Source of the DNA: Rhynchopus euleeides
Taxonomy: Eukaryota; Euglenozoa; Diplonemea; Diplonemida; Diplonemidae
Reading direction: 5' to 3'
DNA length: 64,000 bases
NCBI GenBank assembly: GCA_963210315.1
Contig: OY723295.1
Location: 248,001-312,000, forward strand
Shown here in pieces: positions 54,445 to 64,000 of this stretch. Made by a program: the position numbers and the translations under genes. The notes below the pieces were generated by a model that saw nothing but the letters and a program-made list of their open reading frames with translations, did no database searches and was not told the origin of the DNA. Position 1 is the stretch's first letter. Every line of letters begins with the position of its first letter.

Positions 54445-55770
54445 TGGTGGAGGGGAGGGGGGGGGGGGGGAATGCGGGGGGCGTGTGGCACACACACACA
54501 CACCCCCATCCCTCCCTGCCCAACCTCAACTCAACTCACCGTGCCTACACCCCCTTTCCCCCCTTGCCTCCTACCTCGCCCTCTCTCCCCCCTCCCCCAC
54601 ACCTGCCACCTGACCTCGTCAAGACAACCGGACAGTCATCTCGACCCCTCCCATTAAATTGTGACCCCCAGCGGACGACAGGCCCCACTGGTTGTCTGAA
54701 CCCTTGTTTTTGGAGTTGTGTGTGTGTGTGTCGCCGCACAGCACCAACGGAGCTGACGGCTCCACTGCGGTATGGCTTGGGAGGGGGTTCGTGTGTGGGT
54801 ATCGGGGGAGGGGGCGGACGCGGACCAAGAGAACGCTGCAAGTATACTATCAACAGACCAGACACAGACGAATGCCATAAATGATGGAATGGATATGGAT
54901 GGCAAGAGTGAGAAGGCATAACAGGGGAGGGGGGTGGGGAAATACCGGGAGACTTTCTTCTTTGGGTGGGGGAAGGGGCGGGGGGTGTGGGGGGGAATAT
55001 ATACGTGGATCAGTGATTTCGTACTACTGCTCAGCTCTGATCCTCAAAGAAAACGCTGTGTTTTTTTTGTTGGGCTCGGCGATAATGCGAGACTGCCCAG
55101 CCGGAGGATATTCCTCACTGTGTATTGCTCTCTCTTGCGAAGGATCAAAATAAACGAAACGGCATATCTTCTCTCAACACCCCCCCCCCCTTCCCTCTCT
55201 CCGATGCTACTGCCGTCCGACAAAACATAATAACTGGCGTTAATGACACTTCGAGGGGCCCATCCCGCAAGGGTTTTCAAAGGCGAGAATTAAACGAACC
55301 CCCTAAAAAAGGGAAACCTTTTCCACTGGAGGTTTGGGTGGGGAGTGGGACAGTGGTGGAGAACTTCACCCGGTTCACCCACACACACGCTAATCTTTTT
55401 AGTTTAGTGTAGGACGCACCGAGCGAGCTCTAGTGCTGCCTCCACTGTCCACACACTCACTCACTTACACACCCCCCTAACTGCACTGGAGCTGTCAGCT
55501 CTGCACCCCACCCCCACACCCTACCTGGGATATATGAAGTGCAGAAAACCGTGACAGCCCCAAAAGCATGCCTGACTGTTGTCTGACTTATTCACGCCCC
55601 CCTGACGGACTGTAAGCCTCGAGGCGCGCACGCAACTTGCTGAATGCCGGTGGCCGGATTGGGTGGCCGGATTGCGCCGACCGCAACAGCACGCCACGCG
55701 CCTGTAGCGTGGTGATGTCCTGCAAAGGGCACTTTTTTTTTTGCAGAGGCACAGTTTTCCTGCGTTTGTG
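54445..55770. other. 1.3-kb gene-free spacer
   Basis: G-run at 54459-54470, CA/GT dinucleotide tracts, C-run at 55180. No gene recognised. Confidence 0.4.
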
Positions 55771-55781
55771 AACGCAACTCT

Positions 55782-57678
55782 TTTTTTTTTTTTTTTTTTA
55801 GGAGAGGGGGCCCGGTGCCTGCGCGCGTCCTGTCGTACTGTGGCTGCTTGGTGGGGCTAGCGCAGCAGGTTCTACTTTTGCTTCTACGGGCTCTTAGCAC
55901 TGTAACATGAACTACACAAACAACAAAGCTCTAGGGCAAACAAACCGCGCACTGGCCGGGGTTGAGCTGCGTGGGGCTCCGTGCTGGCGGCATGAACAAG
56001 GGGCTGTAGGCAAATCTACCATTCACAAGGGGCAGCCCGCTGGTGAGGGGAGAAGGGGGCGAGGTAAAGGGGGGGGGGGCAGGGGGGAGAGGCGAAAGCG
56101 ACTGACAGCGAGGGCGTGGACCGACTCCGCTGGCGCATTCACCGGAAGAAAGGGGAAGGGGGCACGGGGGTGGGGAACGGGAGGGGGGGGGGGAGGGGCG
56201 AAAGGAAAGAGGGGGGTAGGGGGGGGGAGCCGACCTACGGCTATCTCGCTCCCCTGGCGGCCCTACTCCCCTGGCTCTGGGACCCCTGGGAACTCCGCTG
56301 CGAAGACCCCCGCGCCCCTGGCCGGCTCGCCCGCGCCCGCTTGCCTGCCCGCGCCCTCAGACGACAACAGACCACGTTGTACGCCTCCGCCTGTGAGGCC
56401 TTGTCATCCCCCAACTCGGCCCACCAAGCCTGAATGGCCCGGAGCGCCGCCTCCTGCTCCTCCTGCGGTCGGTGCACGTCGGGGCAGAACTGCTCCTCCC
56501 ACTCCCCCACCGTCGTGGCCCCGTCGTCCTCATCCATCTCCTGACCACGCTGCGGCGATGCCGACTCCCGCTTCCGCTTCGGCTGCGACGACATCGAGGT
56601 GGCTGGTGCTTGCGCAGGGTTGGAGCCTTCCTCGGTGGCGGTCGGGTCGGAGCGGCCGGTGGCCGGGGCGCCGGTGGGTGCAGGAGGGGGATCACCTTCT
56701 CGTCGAGGGGGATCACCCTGGTCCTGCGGCTGCGGGACCCTCGCAGGCGGCTCCTCCGCGTCCCGAGGCCCCAGATCCATACAGGTCTCCCCCTGCTCCA
56801 CGCATTCCCCACACGCCCTGCAATCGCAACCGAAACAACGCCAGTGTTCGACTGCGGTATCCACCGCCTCTGCACAGCGGGCACAGTAAAAGCGGCGGCG
56901 CGACGGCTGGGACGGCACCTGGCACATGGGGAGGCCCTGCTCCCCCCCTGGACAGCCAGTCCGCCCCAACACCGGCGAGGGGGCGAGGGCAGACACTGCC
57001 TCCGCCAGAGGTGGGGGCACCAAAAGGGGGGTGTAGTGCTTTCCCTGATGCTTGACTCCAAGCACTCCGACGAAAGGCTTCACCCGGGGGCGGTGGACCG
57101 TGGGGGGCGCTTGATCAGATAGGACCACCACAGCCCACCCCGACCCCAGCGCAAGTCCATGTACTGCTACCTGGTCCGCCCAAGAAGCCTCGTCCCGGCT
57201 ACCCTCGACTCGCATGGCCGCAGCCCAGGACTCGCTGTTCGGCTCGGCCCGAGCACAAAGGCCTGGGTCACGTAGCACCGCCTGGACGGCTAGCCTCCGC
57301 ATGCCCGCCGCCGAGCCTCCCATAATGAAAGCCGCCGCATCGAAGAAGCAGTCGCCTGGTGTGAAACGGAACCCCGTGCACTCCTGCATCCCCAAAGACC
57401 GTTGCAGCCTGGACAGACCGTCCCCTCCCCCTGGGGCCCGGCCCTCCAGCAAAGCCTTTGTCAGTGCGGTGCTCGCCGAGGGCGGAGGAGGGGGCTCCGC
57501 TTGCCCCGGCGGATGAGGGGCCACCCCTTGGTCCTCGCGTGGCAGAGGTAGTGGCGTGCAGACGCACCTGGTGTCGTCTTCGCCCAGCTCACAGCAGGTC
57601 GGGCACACCATCCTCGAGCAGTGACCACACTCCCCATGGTGCACGGCCGTGGTGAAGAGCGACTCTGAGACTAAGAGA
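55782..57678 (-). mobile_element. Retroposed, 5'-truncated copy ending in poly(A)
   Basis: On the minus strand the segment ends in about 18 A (T-run 55782-55799 on the plus strand). It is bordered by AACGCAACTCT at 55771-55781 and 57679-57689. A poly(A) end plus an 11-bp direct repeat are the marks of target-primed retroposition. The reading frame is open right up to the 5' border without an ATG, which fits 5' truncation. The 3' region (55810-56045) matches the 3' flank of the hAT element 1 transposase, stopping at the poly(A) junction. Confidence 0.85.
56241..57678 (-). pseudogene. OTU-domain cysteine protease with zinc-finger modules, in retrocopy
   Basis: A long open frame ending at 56241; the first in-frame ATG is about 12 codons into the finger. 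N-terminus: CGHCSRMVCPTCCELGEDDT, a compact Cys4-type finger. Then an OTU-like core: FRFTPGDCFFDAAAF holds the Asp/Cys catalytic pair, SWAAAMRVEGSRDEASWADQ the family's Trp region, and GVLGVKHQGKHYTPLL the catalytic His. A second finger follows (FYCARCAEAVDTAVEHWRCF, with CRACGECVEQGETC). The C-terminal half has PKRKRES (NLS-like), acidic and Arg/Ser-rich tails. OTU proteases usually remove ubiquitin; they also occur in several transposon and virus groups. It is a 5'-truncated copy, so probably not expressed intact. Confidence 0.72.
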
Positions 57679-57689
57679 AACGCAACTCT

Positions 57690-57962
57690 GAGACTAAGAG
57701 AAAAAAAAACGAAACGAACACATCCCGATCCCGGTTGGCCTGAACGCAGACAGATCGCTTCACAGAGACCTGTTCATTTTTTTGGCATCAACGACCACAC
57801 TCCGACGCACGGGGCGACAGGGGGGTGACGTACACTGTGTTGCCCAAGGGTCGATTTTTTTGTGTCATAATCTTTAGAGAGAGAGCCCTGGCTGGGCGTA
57901 CACAGCATTGCTCCGCGGCATTTAAACCCCCCACACCTGGGGGAGGGGATGGGGGGGTATTG
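57690..57962. other. Short spacer
   Basis: A-run at about 57700-57710 and a partial tandem of CTCTGAGACTAAGAGAAA next to the retrocopy border; no gene. Confidence 0.4.
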
Positions 57963-57970
57963 GCTGCAAT

Positions 57971-58582
57971 CAGGCATGTAGCTTGGGGGGTCCAGCTGGT
58001 CTCGAGACCAGCAGTTGCCTATGTTGCTGGTCTGGGGGGGGGGGGGGAAAAAAAGTATAAATCCGGGAAACCCCAGAATTTTTTTTGGTGGGGGGGTTTT
58101 CCCTCACACCAGGCCGAAGATGTACCCTGCAGCAGGCCCAAACCACGAGGATTTCGGCTCCCGATGACTGCTTCCCGCGCAGGACTGGGTTCCGACCTGA
58201 TGTCGGAGAGATCCACACCGTGTTCAGCCCGGAAGGAACAGATGTTCACTACCGTGGCCTCCGGCGGCTGGGGGGCTCCGCCCCCCCAGACCCCCCTGTG
58301 GCTTGTGCTTGTCAATATGCGACTGTGGGGTTCTTCGCTACCGTCAAGTTTTCGTCAAAGTTCGGCGATTTCTCCCTCTGCATACACATAGGAAATGCAC
58401 CAACACACCGTTTCGGCACCGTAGCGAAGACCCACGGTGGCGCTGTCTACTCCGTGCCTCCGGACGCGCCCCGGAGAACCCGGTGTTCGGTCAGGACGGG
58501 ATTTTGGGGGAAGCGCCGGAAAATACCCCAGACCAGCAGAACCAGCAAAAATCTGAAAATTCAATTTCAAGCTACGTGCCTG
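57971..58582. mobile_element. hAT element 6, non-autonomous (612 bp)
   Basis: The left end CAGGCATGTAGCTTG matches the inverted right end CAGGCACGTAGCTTG. The 8-bp target duplication GCTGCAAT is at 57963-57970 and 58583-58590. Contains one inverted GC cassette (58236). No coding capacity. Confidence 0.9.
58236..58300 (-). repeat. GC cassette copy 11
   Basis: Inverted copy in hAT element 6; one extra C in the stem arm (seven C). Confidence 0.9.
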
Positions 58583-58590
58583 GCTGCAAT

Positions 58591-59607
58591 TTCTCCCTGA
58601 TAAAAACTATCAATGCTGGCGCGCACACCACCATACCAGAGCTGCGACCCACACCCATTTTCGTTCTGAGATAAAAAAAACACTCGCGCGGCGCTGCCCT
58701 TCCTCGCTGACATGGCGAAGGGTGGGGGCTTGACTGTCGAGAGTGAAGGCAAAAAGGCAAGTCTCCCAGCACCTCGCAACATTTGTCGCTTTACCCCCTC
58801 CCCCCCACCCCCACGAGGGGGTGGGGGTGGGGGGTAAAACCAAGCATCAGCCGAACGGAATTACACAGCCACGAGTGAGGGGGTGGGGAGGGATGCAGTA
58901 AAGAAGAGACCAGTGGGGGTACAGAGATTACCTCATTTCACTCTCACTCTCTCTCATTCTCTCTCGCCTAAGTGGACATATATGGGCGAGAGGGGGGGAC
59001 GGCGGCGCCTTGCAACAAGGGAGAAAAAAAACACAGCATTGGTTTCATCTTCAAAAAAATGGAAGAGGTGTGGGTGTTTTTTTATGTGAGTTTGATTTGG
59101 TGTTTTTTTCTTCTCGTTTCTCTGTTCTTTCTTCACTCGGGGATGGTATTTTTTCTTCTTCGGTTCTTTGGTTCGCCCCCCGTCCCGCCCATTCGAAATA
59201 AAATGAACCACGCCTTGCCCAGAGTTGCCTGGGAATGCGATTCGTTGGTGTGGTGCGATATGTGTGGGTGAATGAGTGAGTGTGACTGTCCACGTCTTCT
59301 GAACGAATTTGATCATTTTCCCTTGGCGGTGAGATCCGAGTGGAACTCTTCCTTTGAACTCCTTTAGTTCATTGGCATCGGCAACCACAGCCCTGGCGTA
59401 CGGTACACCAGGGTAGTGGCGTACACAAAGCTGCCCTCCTTTTGGAGGGGGCCTGGTACCTGCATGCGTCCTGTCGATCTGTGGAAAACGTTGTTGATCT
59501 TGCTGTTGCTCGGCTGCACTCCCCAAAAGGGCTGTCAGAGGCTTTTTTTTGTTGTGGTGTGCCGTGCACACAGGGGAGGGGGTGTGGGGAATTGGGGGGG
59601 GGGGGGG
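58591..59607. other. 1-kb gene-free spacer
   Basis: Contains dispersed-repeat copy c (58722-58790), a G/C foldback at about 58795-58838, an AGAGAG-rich stretch and, at 59447-59520, a diverged piece of the 3' end shared with the OTU retrocopy. No gene. Confidence 0.4.
58722..58790 (+). repeat. Dispersed repeat TTGACTGTCGAGAGTGAAGG, copy c
   Basis: Matches copy a through GGCAAGTCTCCCAGCACC. Confidence 0.6.
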
Positions 59608-61125
59608 TAGGGGGGCCCAAAACCCCCCTTTTTCGTGTAATCGGTGAAAAAATGCCCCAAAAAGTGACCCCAGACCCCCAAAACCACCCCACACCGGTCC
59701 AAAAATGGTCTGTGGGGGTCTGGTAACCAGTTTTGAGGGTCTACACACCCCCAGATGGTGTAAAAATGCGAAAAAATGGGTGTTTTTGGGCCTTTTGGCC
59801 AAATGGGGGAAATGGGGTGTTTTGCAAAAAAAAACGCAAAAAAATGGGCAAAAAACACCGTAGAATGGCCATGTGGTGGGTACCAGTGCCCACGGGGTGT
59901 CCAGGGGGCCCATCCAGGCACCACACGACACCTTTTCAGCCCCTCAGGCACCCCAGATGGTGGTTTTTTACTGTTTTTTCATACCCCTGACAAACCCCTG
60001 ACACCACCGGGCACCTATTTTTTCCGCTGTCAAGATGACCTGGGCTCCAGCAAGACCCTGCAAATGGCCCCCAAACCATGTGGCATGCACCTGGGAGGCC
60101 CCCAGAGGGGGTAGATGGTGATGGGGGGCCCTCCGAGTGGTGTCAGATGGGTCATGGTGGGCGGCATAATATGCACCCTCTAACAAGGGAGAACAACCCA
60201 TTTTTACAGATGGTGTCTTCGAGGCCGACTGCCCATGCCTTTCTGCAGCATCTGCGCTCTGTGTACCCGATGCAATGTGCAGCGATGCAAAGTGCATCTA
60301 AGCGACTGGACAGGAGATGATTACTGATCTTGAAAGGCTGAAAACAGGCTGCCCTTCACCCTCTGCAGCATCCATTTCGCACTACCACGCAATTGCATGC
60401 CCTGACGACCACATCGACTGCTCAAGGGCGTATCGCACGGCTCGGAGCCTATGTGCAGGACGCAGCGCACACAGCCTCACACTTCCCGGGCGAGCGATGT
60501 CAGCCGCGGCCCCGAGGACACCATCTGTAAAAATGGGTTGTTCTCCCTTGTTAGAGGGTGCATATTATGCCGCCCACCATGACCCATCTGACACCACTCG
60601 GAGGGCCCCCCATCACCATCTACCCCCTCTGGGGGCCTCCCAGGTGCATGCCACATGGTTTGGGGGCCATTTGCAGGGTCTTGCTGGAGCCCAGGTCATC
60701 TTGACAGCGGAAAAAATAGGTGCCCGGTGGTGTCAGGGGTTTGTCAGGGGTATGAAAAAACAGTAAAAAACCACCATCTGGGGTGCCTGAGGGGCTGAAA
60801 AGGTGTCGTGTGGTGCCTGGATGGGCCCCCTGGACACCCCGTGGGCACTGGTACCCACCACATGGCCATTCTACGGTGTTTTTTGCCCATTTTTTTGCGT
60901 TTTTTTTGCAAAACACCCCATTTCCCCCATTTGGCCAAAAGGCCCAAAAACACCCATTTTTTCGCATTTTTACACCATCTGGGGGTGTGTAGACCCTCAA
61001 AACTGGTTACCAGACCCCCACAGACCATTTTTGGACCGGTGTGGGGTGGTTTTGGGGGTCTGGGGTCACTTTTTGGGGTAGCTTTTTGAAATATTACACG
61101 AAAAAGGGGGTTTTGGGCCCCCCTA
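59608..61125. mobile_element. Foldback element C (1518 bp, ~600-bp arms)
   Basis: Ends TAGGGGGGCCCAAAACCCCC and its inverse. Arms of about 600 bp (59608-60221 and 60522-61125) are almost perfect inverted repeats, with a ~300-bp unique centre and no gene. The terminal TAGGGGGG..CCCCCCTA pattern resembles elements A and B, although the arms differ, so they may belong to one group. The right end touches element D. Confidence 0.88.
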
Positions 61126-61126
61126 G

Positions 61127-62274
61127 GCATACTTGTACCCCCATATGGGGAAGGCCAAAAATATGGGGAAAATATGGGGGGAATATGGGGGGTTTTTCAA
61201 GTCATGTTCCCCCATATTTCCCCCATATGGGGGATATATGGGGGATATATGGGGGAAAACCCAGGGGTTCCTCAGGTGGAAGCAGTCAGCAAACAGTTCT
61301 CTTCGTTCTGCTTTTCACAGGGTGTGAAGTCAGCCACTGACAGGGGACGTCTAGCACCTTGCAGAGCCATCTCACCTCGTCGCTTTCTGCAGAGAGGAAA
61401 CGCCCGGCTGAAGTGCTCGAGTCAGACCACAAAAGGTGCTGTGAGAGTGCCGACCGCCACTTTCTTCAAGTCTGAGTAGCGGTCATCAGAGCATGCTGTC
61501 CAGTAGTCCTGTCTTTGCTGGCAGAACAGTTGCGTCCTGCAGCCAGTCCTTGTACTGGCCTTCACAGGTCTCATTCCACCCGGCAGATGCAGCTTGAACA
61601 TGTCAAGCTGCCTGGTGACGAGCGTCGACTCCGACTTTTCGGCGCTCGGAGCGGTCAAAAGCGGCGGAAGCGCCTGACACCAGAATGCACTGCTTGTGAA
61701 TTCCCTTGTCTAATTAAGGACCTCAGGGGGCAGTTCGCAATCGCAAACACACCAGAGGAGGAGGACAGCGAGTGTGAGAGTGAGGACTTAAAAACACAAG
61801 AGTGTGTGTTGTGAGGAGCTGTTAACCCTGAACGCGCTATGTGTGTCTGTGCGTATGTGTCCACCACCGCTGCCGCTGTCACTGCGGTGCCCCGCCAAAC
61901 CGGGAAGCGTTCGCTCTCCGCTGCCGCTGTATCGGCGCAGGAGAGGAACAGGAGGTCGGTGCGACCCACCTGGGGGATCTTCCAGGGGGGGCCAGACCTG
62001 GCCACACCTGAACGAGCGCGCACCTCCCCAGGATCGGACTCCTGGAGGATCCCCAACAAGGCATGAGGCCGGTTTCGACGCGCACTTCGTGTGTGTCTGT
62101 GCCTGAGTGGTTTGATGTTCTCCCGTTGCAGCACGAATACCCCCATATCCCCCCATATGGGCCCCATATTTCCCCCATATTTTCAGCCTTTTTCCCCATA
62201 TGGGGGCGGGGTTTTAAGACCCCCCATATTTCCCCCAGATTTAGGGGGTTCCCCATATGGGGGGACAAGTATGC
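61127..62274. mobile_element. Element D (1148 bp) with CCCCATATGGGG subterminal repeats
   Basis: Ends GCATACTTGT and ACAAGTATGC, flanked by CTAG on both sides (61123-61126, 62275-62278), which may be a 4-bp target duplication. Multiple CCCCATATGGGG-like palindromes lie near both ends (61140-61260, 62140-62265). The centre holds a plus-strand coding-like piece (61585-61814, KLPGDERRLRLFGARSGQKR and ECTACEFPC) faintly like the Cys-rich C-terminus of piggyBac-type transposases. It appears inserted at the right border of element C. Confidence 0.75.
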
Positions 62275-62278
62275 CTAG

Positions 62279-63142
62279 GGGGGGGGGGGGGTCCATATTT
62301 TACAAAAGGCAAAAGAACAACCATAAAACACAAAGTTCGGTTTATGATTCGAAATGCAGGGCACAGCGGATCGGCCCTTCTCCCTCCCCTATCGAGGCCA
62401 ACCACCAAGACGACCCACCGCTTTATTTGTGCCACGCGTGTTGCTCCGACAGCAAAGGCTGACGTGTAAAGGGCAGCCAAGCCTTCGTGGCTTCATTGGC
62501 TCCCCAAGCTGGAAACTCGTTCGGGATACGCTTCTTTAGAGTGTGCGTCTTTTTTTCCGCACTGTGTTGTCAAACAGCGCCAGTCTCACACAGGATGAAG
62601 GTGGTTGAGGGGGTGGGGATGATTGTCGAGAGAGTGAAGGTAAAGGAAGCCTCTGAACACCGTTTCTAGCAAACGTGCGTCCTGTTATTTTTTTTGCAGT
62701 CGCGAGGATGAGGGCGGGTAGGGTGTGCGTGATTTATGCAGAGAGAATGTGCTGGAAAAAACCGCGCAAAGTCCACCACCAGACGCAGGGCTGGGATGGT
62801 GCTGGAGGGGAGTCGTCCCAAAAACAGGCAGCCTGAGATATTTGTGATCTGTTTGTTCGCGATAAACGGCGCCACACGTTATAGGATCTGAATTGCACCG
62901 AACGCTACACAGCGCCGAGCGAAGAGGCGCTATGTTGTGTTTGCCAAAAAAAAGGTTGGAATACCTTTTTGACTTCAGAATTTGAGTGAGATTTCTCGAT
63001 TCCCACCCTGCTGTGTGGTGAGGAGGAGGTGATGGAACATCCACCACACCACGATATATTTTGCCTGGCACAAACTGACACCAAAAAAAAACCCCCCCCC
63101 ACCCCCAACTCCCACACCACACACCACCTCCCCCTCATCCAC
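62279..63142. other. Spacer, downstream flank of the last gene
   Basis: G-run 62278-62291, a diverged GATTGTCGAGAGAGTGAAGG at 62619. No gene recognised. Confidence 0.4.
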
Positions 63143-64000
63143 TCAACTCATCGGCGACAGCAGAGTCGCATCCGCCAGCGAGCTCGGAATCTTACACATG
63201 CTCACATCACAGCATGTGCTCGCTGCCGCGGGGCTGGGATCCATGTAGGAAACGGTTGTAGTCTCGATCATATCACCCAGATCGCTGCTCTCCATGCCAT
63301 CTGGTATGTCCGACACCTGGTCGGTATCCACGACAAGCGAGGTTGTGGAACAGGACGACGATGTGTCTGAAGTCCCATCCGTTGACGACGGCGTGTATAT
63401 GGTGGATTCCGGGGTGGCAGCGACGAGCTTCCCCCTCTCCAGCGCAACCAGAGCTGCCTCTGCGCTTGCACTGGCGCACGCCCCCTTGCCACCTTTGTAT
63501 GCCGCACGCTTCTCCGGGTTGTCCGCATAAAAGTCTTTGCTGAACCTCCGGATGTGCTTCGGGCGGGACGTGCACCCTATATCCAGCAGCGGGATCTGCA
63601 CGTTGTTGGGGCTTGCAATCGAGGGCACGGTGGGTGTCGGGATCTCATCCACAAAAGCGGGGCACAGGCTGCTCTCCGTGTCGACGTCGTCAAAGGTGAG
63701 GAAATCGGTCGACGTGAAGGAGTCCCCCCTCTCCGGGCTGTGCACAACACCCTCGAAGACGTAGGTCCCGACAGACGATATGTCCGTCACCCCGGTGTCT
63801 CGCGAGCGGTGCCGGGAAGCCCTGCAGCGGCTGCGGCCGTCATCTGAGCTATCTGCTGCGCAGTCGATCTCAGCGGAGGTCTCCAGCCGTGACAGAAGAG
63901 GCATCTTGTCATCCTCATCTGTCCCGAAGGGGCAAGACGTGTATGTTGCATAAGGGTTACCAGGCCCGATCACATCGCGTGTCTCGCGGAACACCGTGTC
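63143..64000 (-). CDS. C-terminal part of an unrecognised protein, cut by the window edge
   Basis: The frame is open to the last base without an ATG at the edge; the first internal ATG is at 63904. At least 285 residues. The segment is Ser/Thr/Asp-rich and looks disordered, with short ordered-looking phrases (YVFEGVVHSPERGDSFTSTD, TDFLTFDDVDTESSLCPAFV, IRRFSKDFYADNPEKRAAYK) and a terminal SSLADATLLSPMS. Many Ser/Thr-Pro and acidic sites suggest a phosphorylated cytosolic tail or regulatory region. Strand and codon pattern match the other host genes. No family recognised. Confidence 0.6.
   Translation of the reverse strand, partial: DTVFRETRDVIGPGNPYATYTSCPFGTDEDDKMPLLSRLETSAEIDCAADSSDDGRSRCRASRHRSRDTGVTDISSVGTYVFEGVVHSPERGDSFTSTDFLTFDDVDTESSLCPAFVDEIPTPTVPSIASPNNVQIPLLDIGCTSRPKHIRRFSKDFYADNPEKRAAYKGGKGACASASAEAALVALERGKLVAATPESTIYTPSSTDGTSDTSSSCSTTSLVVDTDQVSDIPDGMESSDLGDMIETTTVSYMDPSPAAASTCCDVSMCKIPSSLADATLLSPMS

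Noticed and set aside
11981..58300. Recurring peptide GGLGGGAPQPPEATVVN, or its antisense PWPPAAGGLRPPDPP, in about ten open frames
   Set aside because: This is just the translation of the GC cassette in two frames; it starts and stops at random points and is not a protein motif.
60317..60766. 149-codon plus-strand frame in foldback element C
   Set aside because: Most of it is the inverted arm; the same peptide appears from the other arm on the opposite strand. No domain.

Overview
The window looks like nuclear DNA of a euglenozoan flagellate, most probably a diplonemid. The best single marker is the cytochrome c1 gene (21264-22037, minus). Its haem site reads FAPCH, with one cysteine, instead of the usual CXXCH; single-cysteine haem attachment in mitochondrial c-type cytochromes is a euglenozoan hallmark. 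The DNA is GC-rich with many G or C homopolymers. Genes are sparse, and at least two have short GT-AG introns. Nearly every convincing gene lies on the minus strand, as expected of directional, polycistron-like clusters. The species call is an inference.

Layout. 1-10 kb: two paralogous secreted astacin metalloproteases (the first broken, or split, by a 741-bp insertion exactly in the zinc motif), a coiled-coil protein and a free-standing dynein-stalk protein. 10-14 kb: a three-unit tandem repeat and a decayed hAT transposon. 14-22 kb: glutathione S-transferase, a spermidine-synthase-like methyltransferase, a weak plus-strand gene model, a small hAT element and cytochrome c1. 22-36 kb: almost gene-free and full of transposons, including a 5-kb hAT element with a long transposase reading frame, two 1152-bp foldback elements in opposite orientation, and a tandem repeat whose units each contain a candidate hammerhead ribozyme. 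36-45 kb: a PIN/PILS-like carrier, a secreted mucin-like protein and a type I membrane protein with two micro-introns. 45-63 kb: a 723-bp nested AT-rich palindrome, a 2.1-kb element with an odd 6-bp target duplication, more hAT elements, a 5'-truncated retrocopy encoding an OTU-type protease, and two foldback-like elements side by side. The right edge cuts a further minus-strand gene.

The most unusual content is in the mobile fraction. (1) A GC-rich ~64-bp cassette occurs 11 times, and every copy lies inside one of seven hAT-type insertions. These fall into six families with unrelated terminal repeats; the two 864-bp copies belong to one family. (2) The 367-bp tandem repeat has the core, helices and GUC site of a type III hammerhead in both units, a retrozyme-like arrangement. 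(3) The OTU retrocopy shares its 3' end with the 3' flank of the large hAT transposase, which suggests retroposition of a transposon-derived transcript. Most element boundaries were set by matching terminal inverted repeats with flanking target duplications read from the sequence. No alignment or database search was run.
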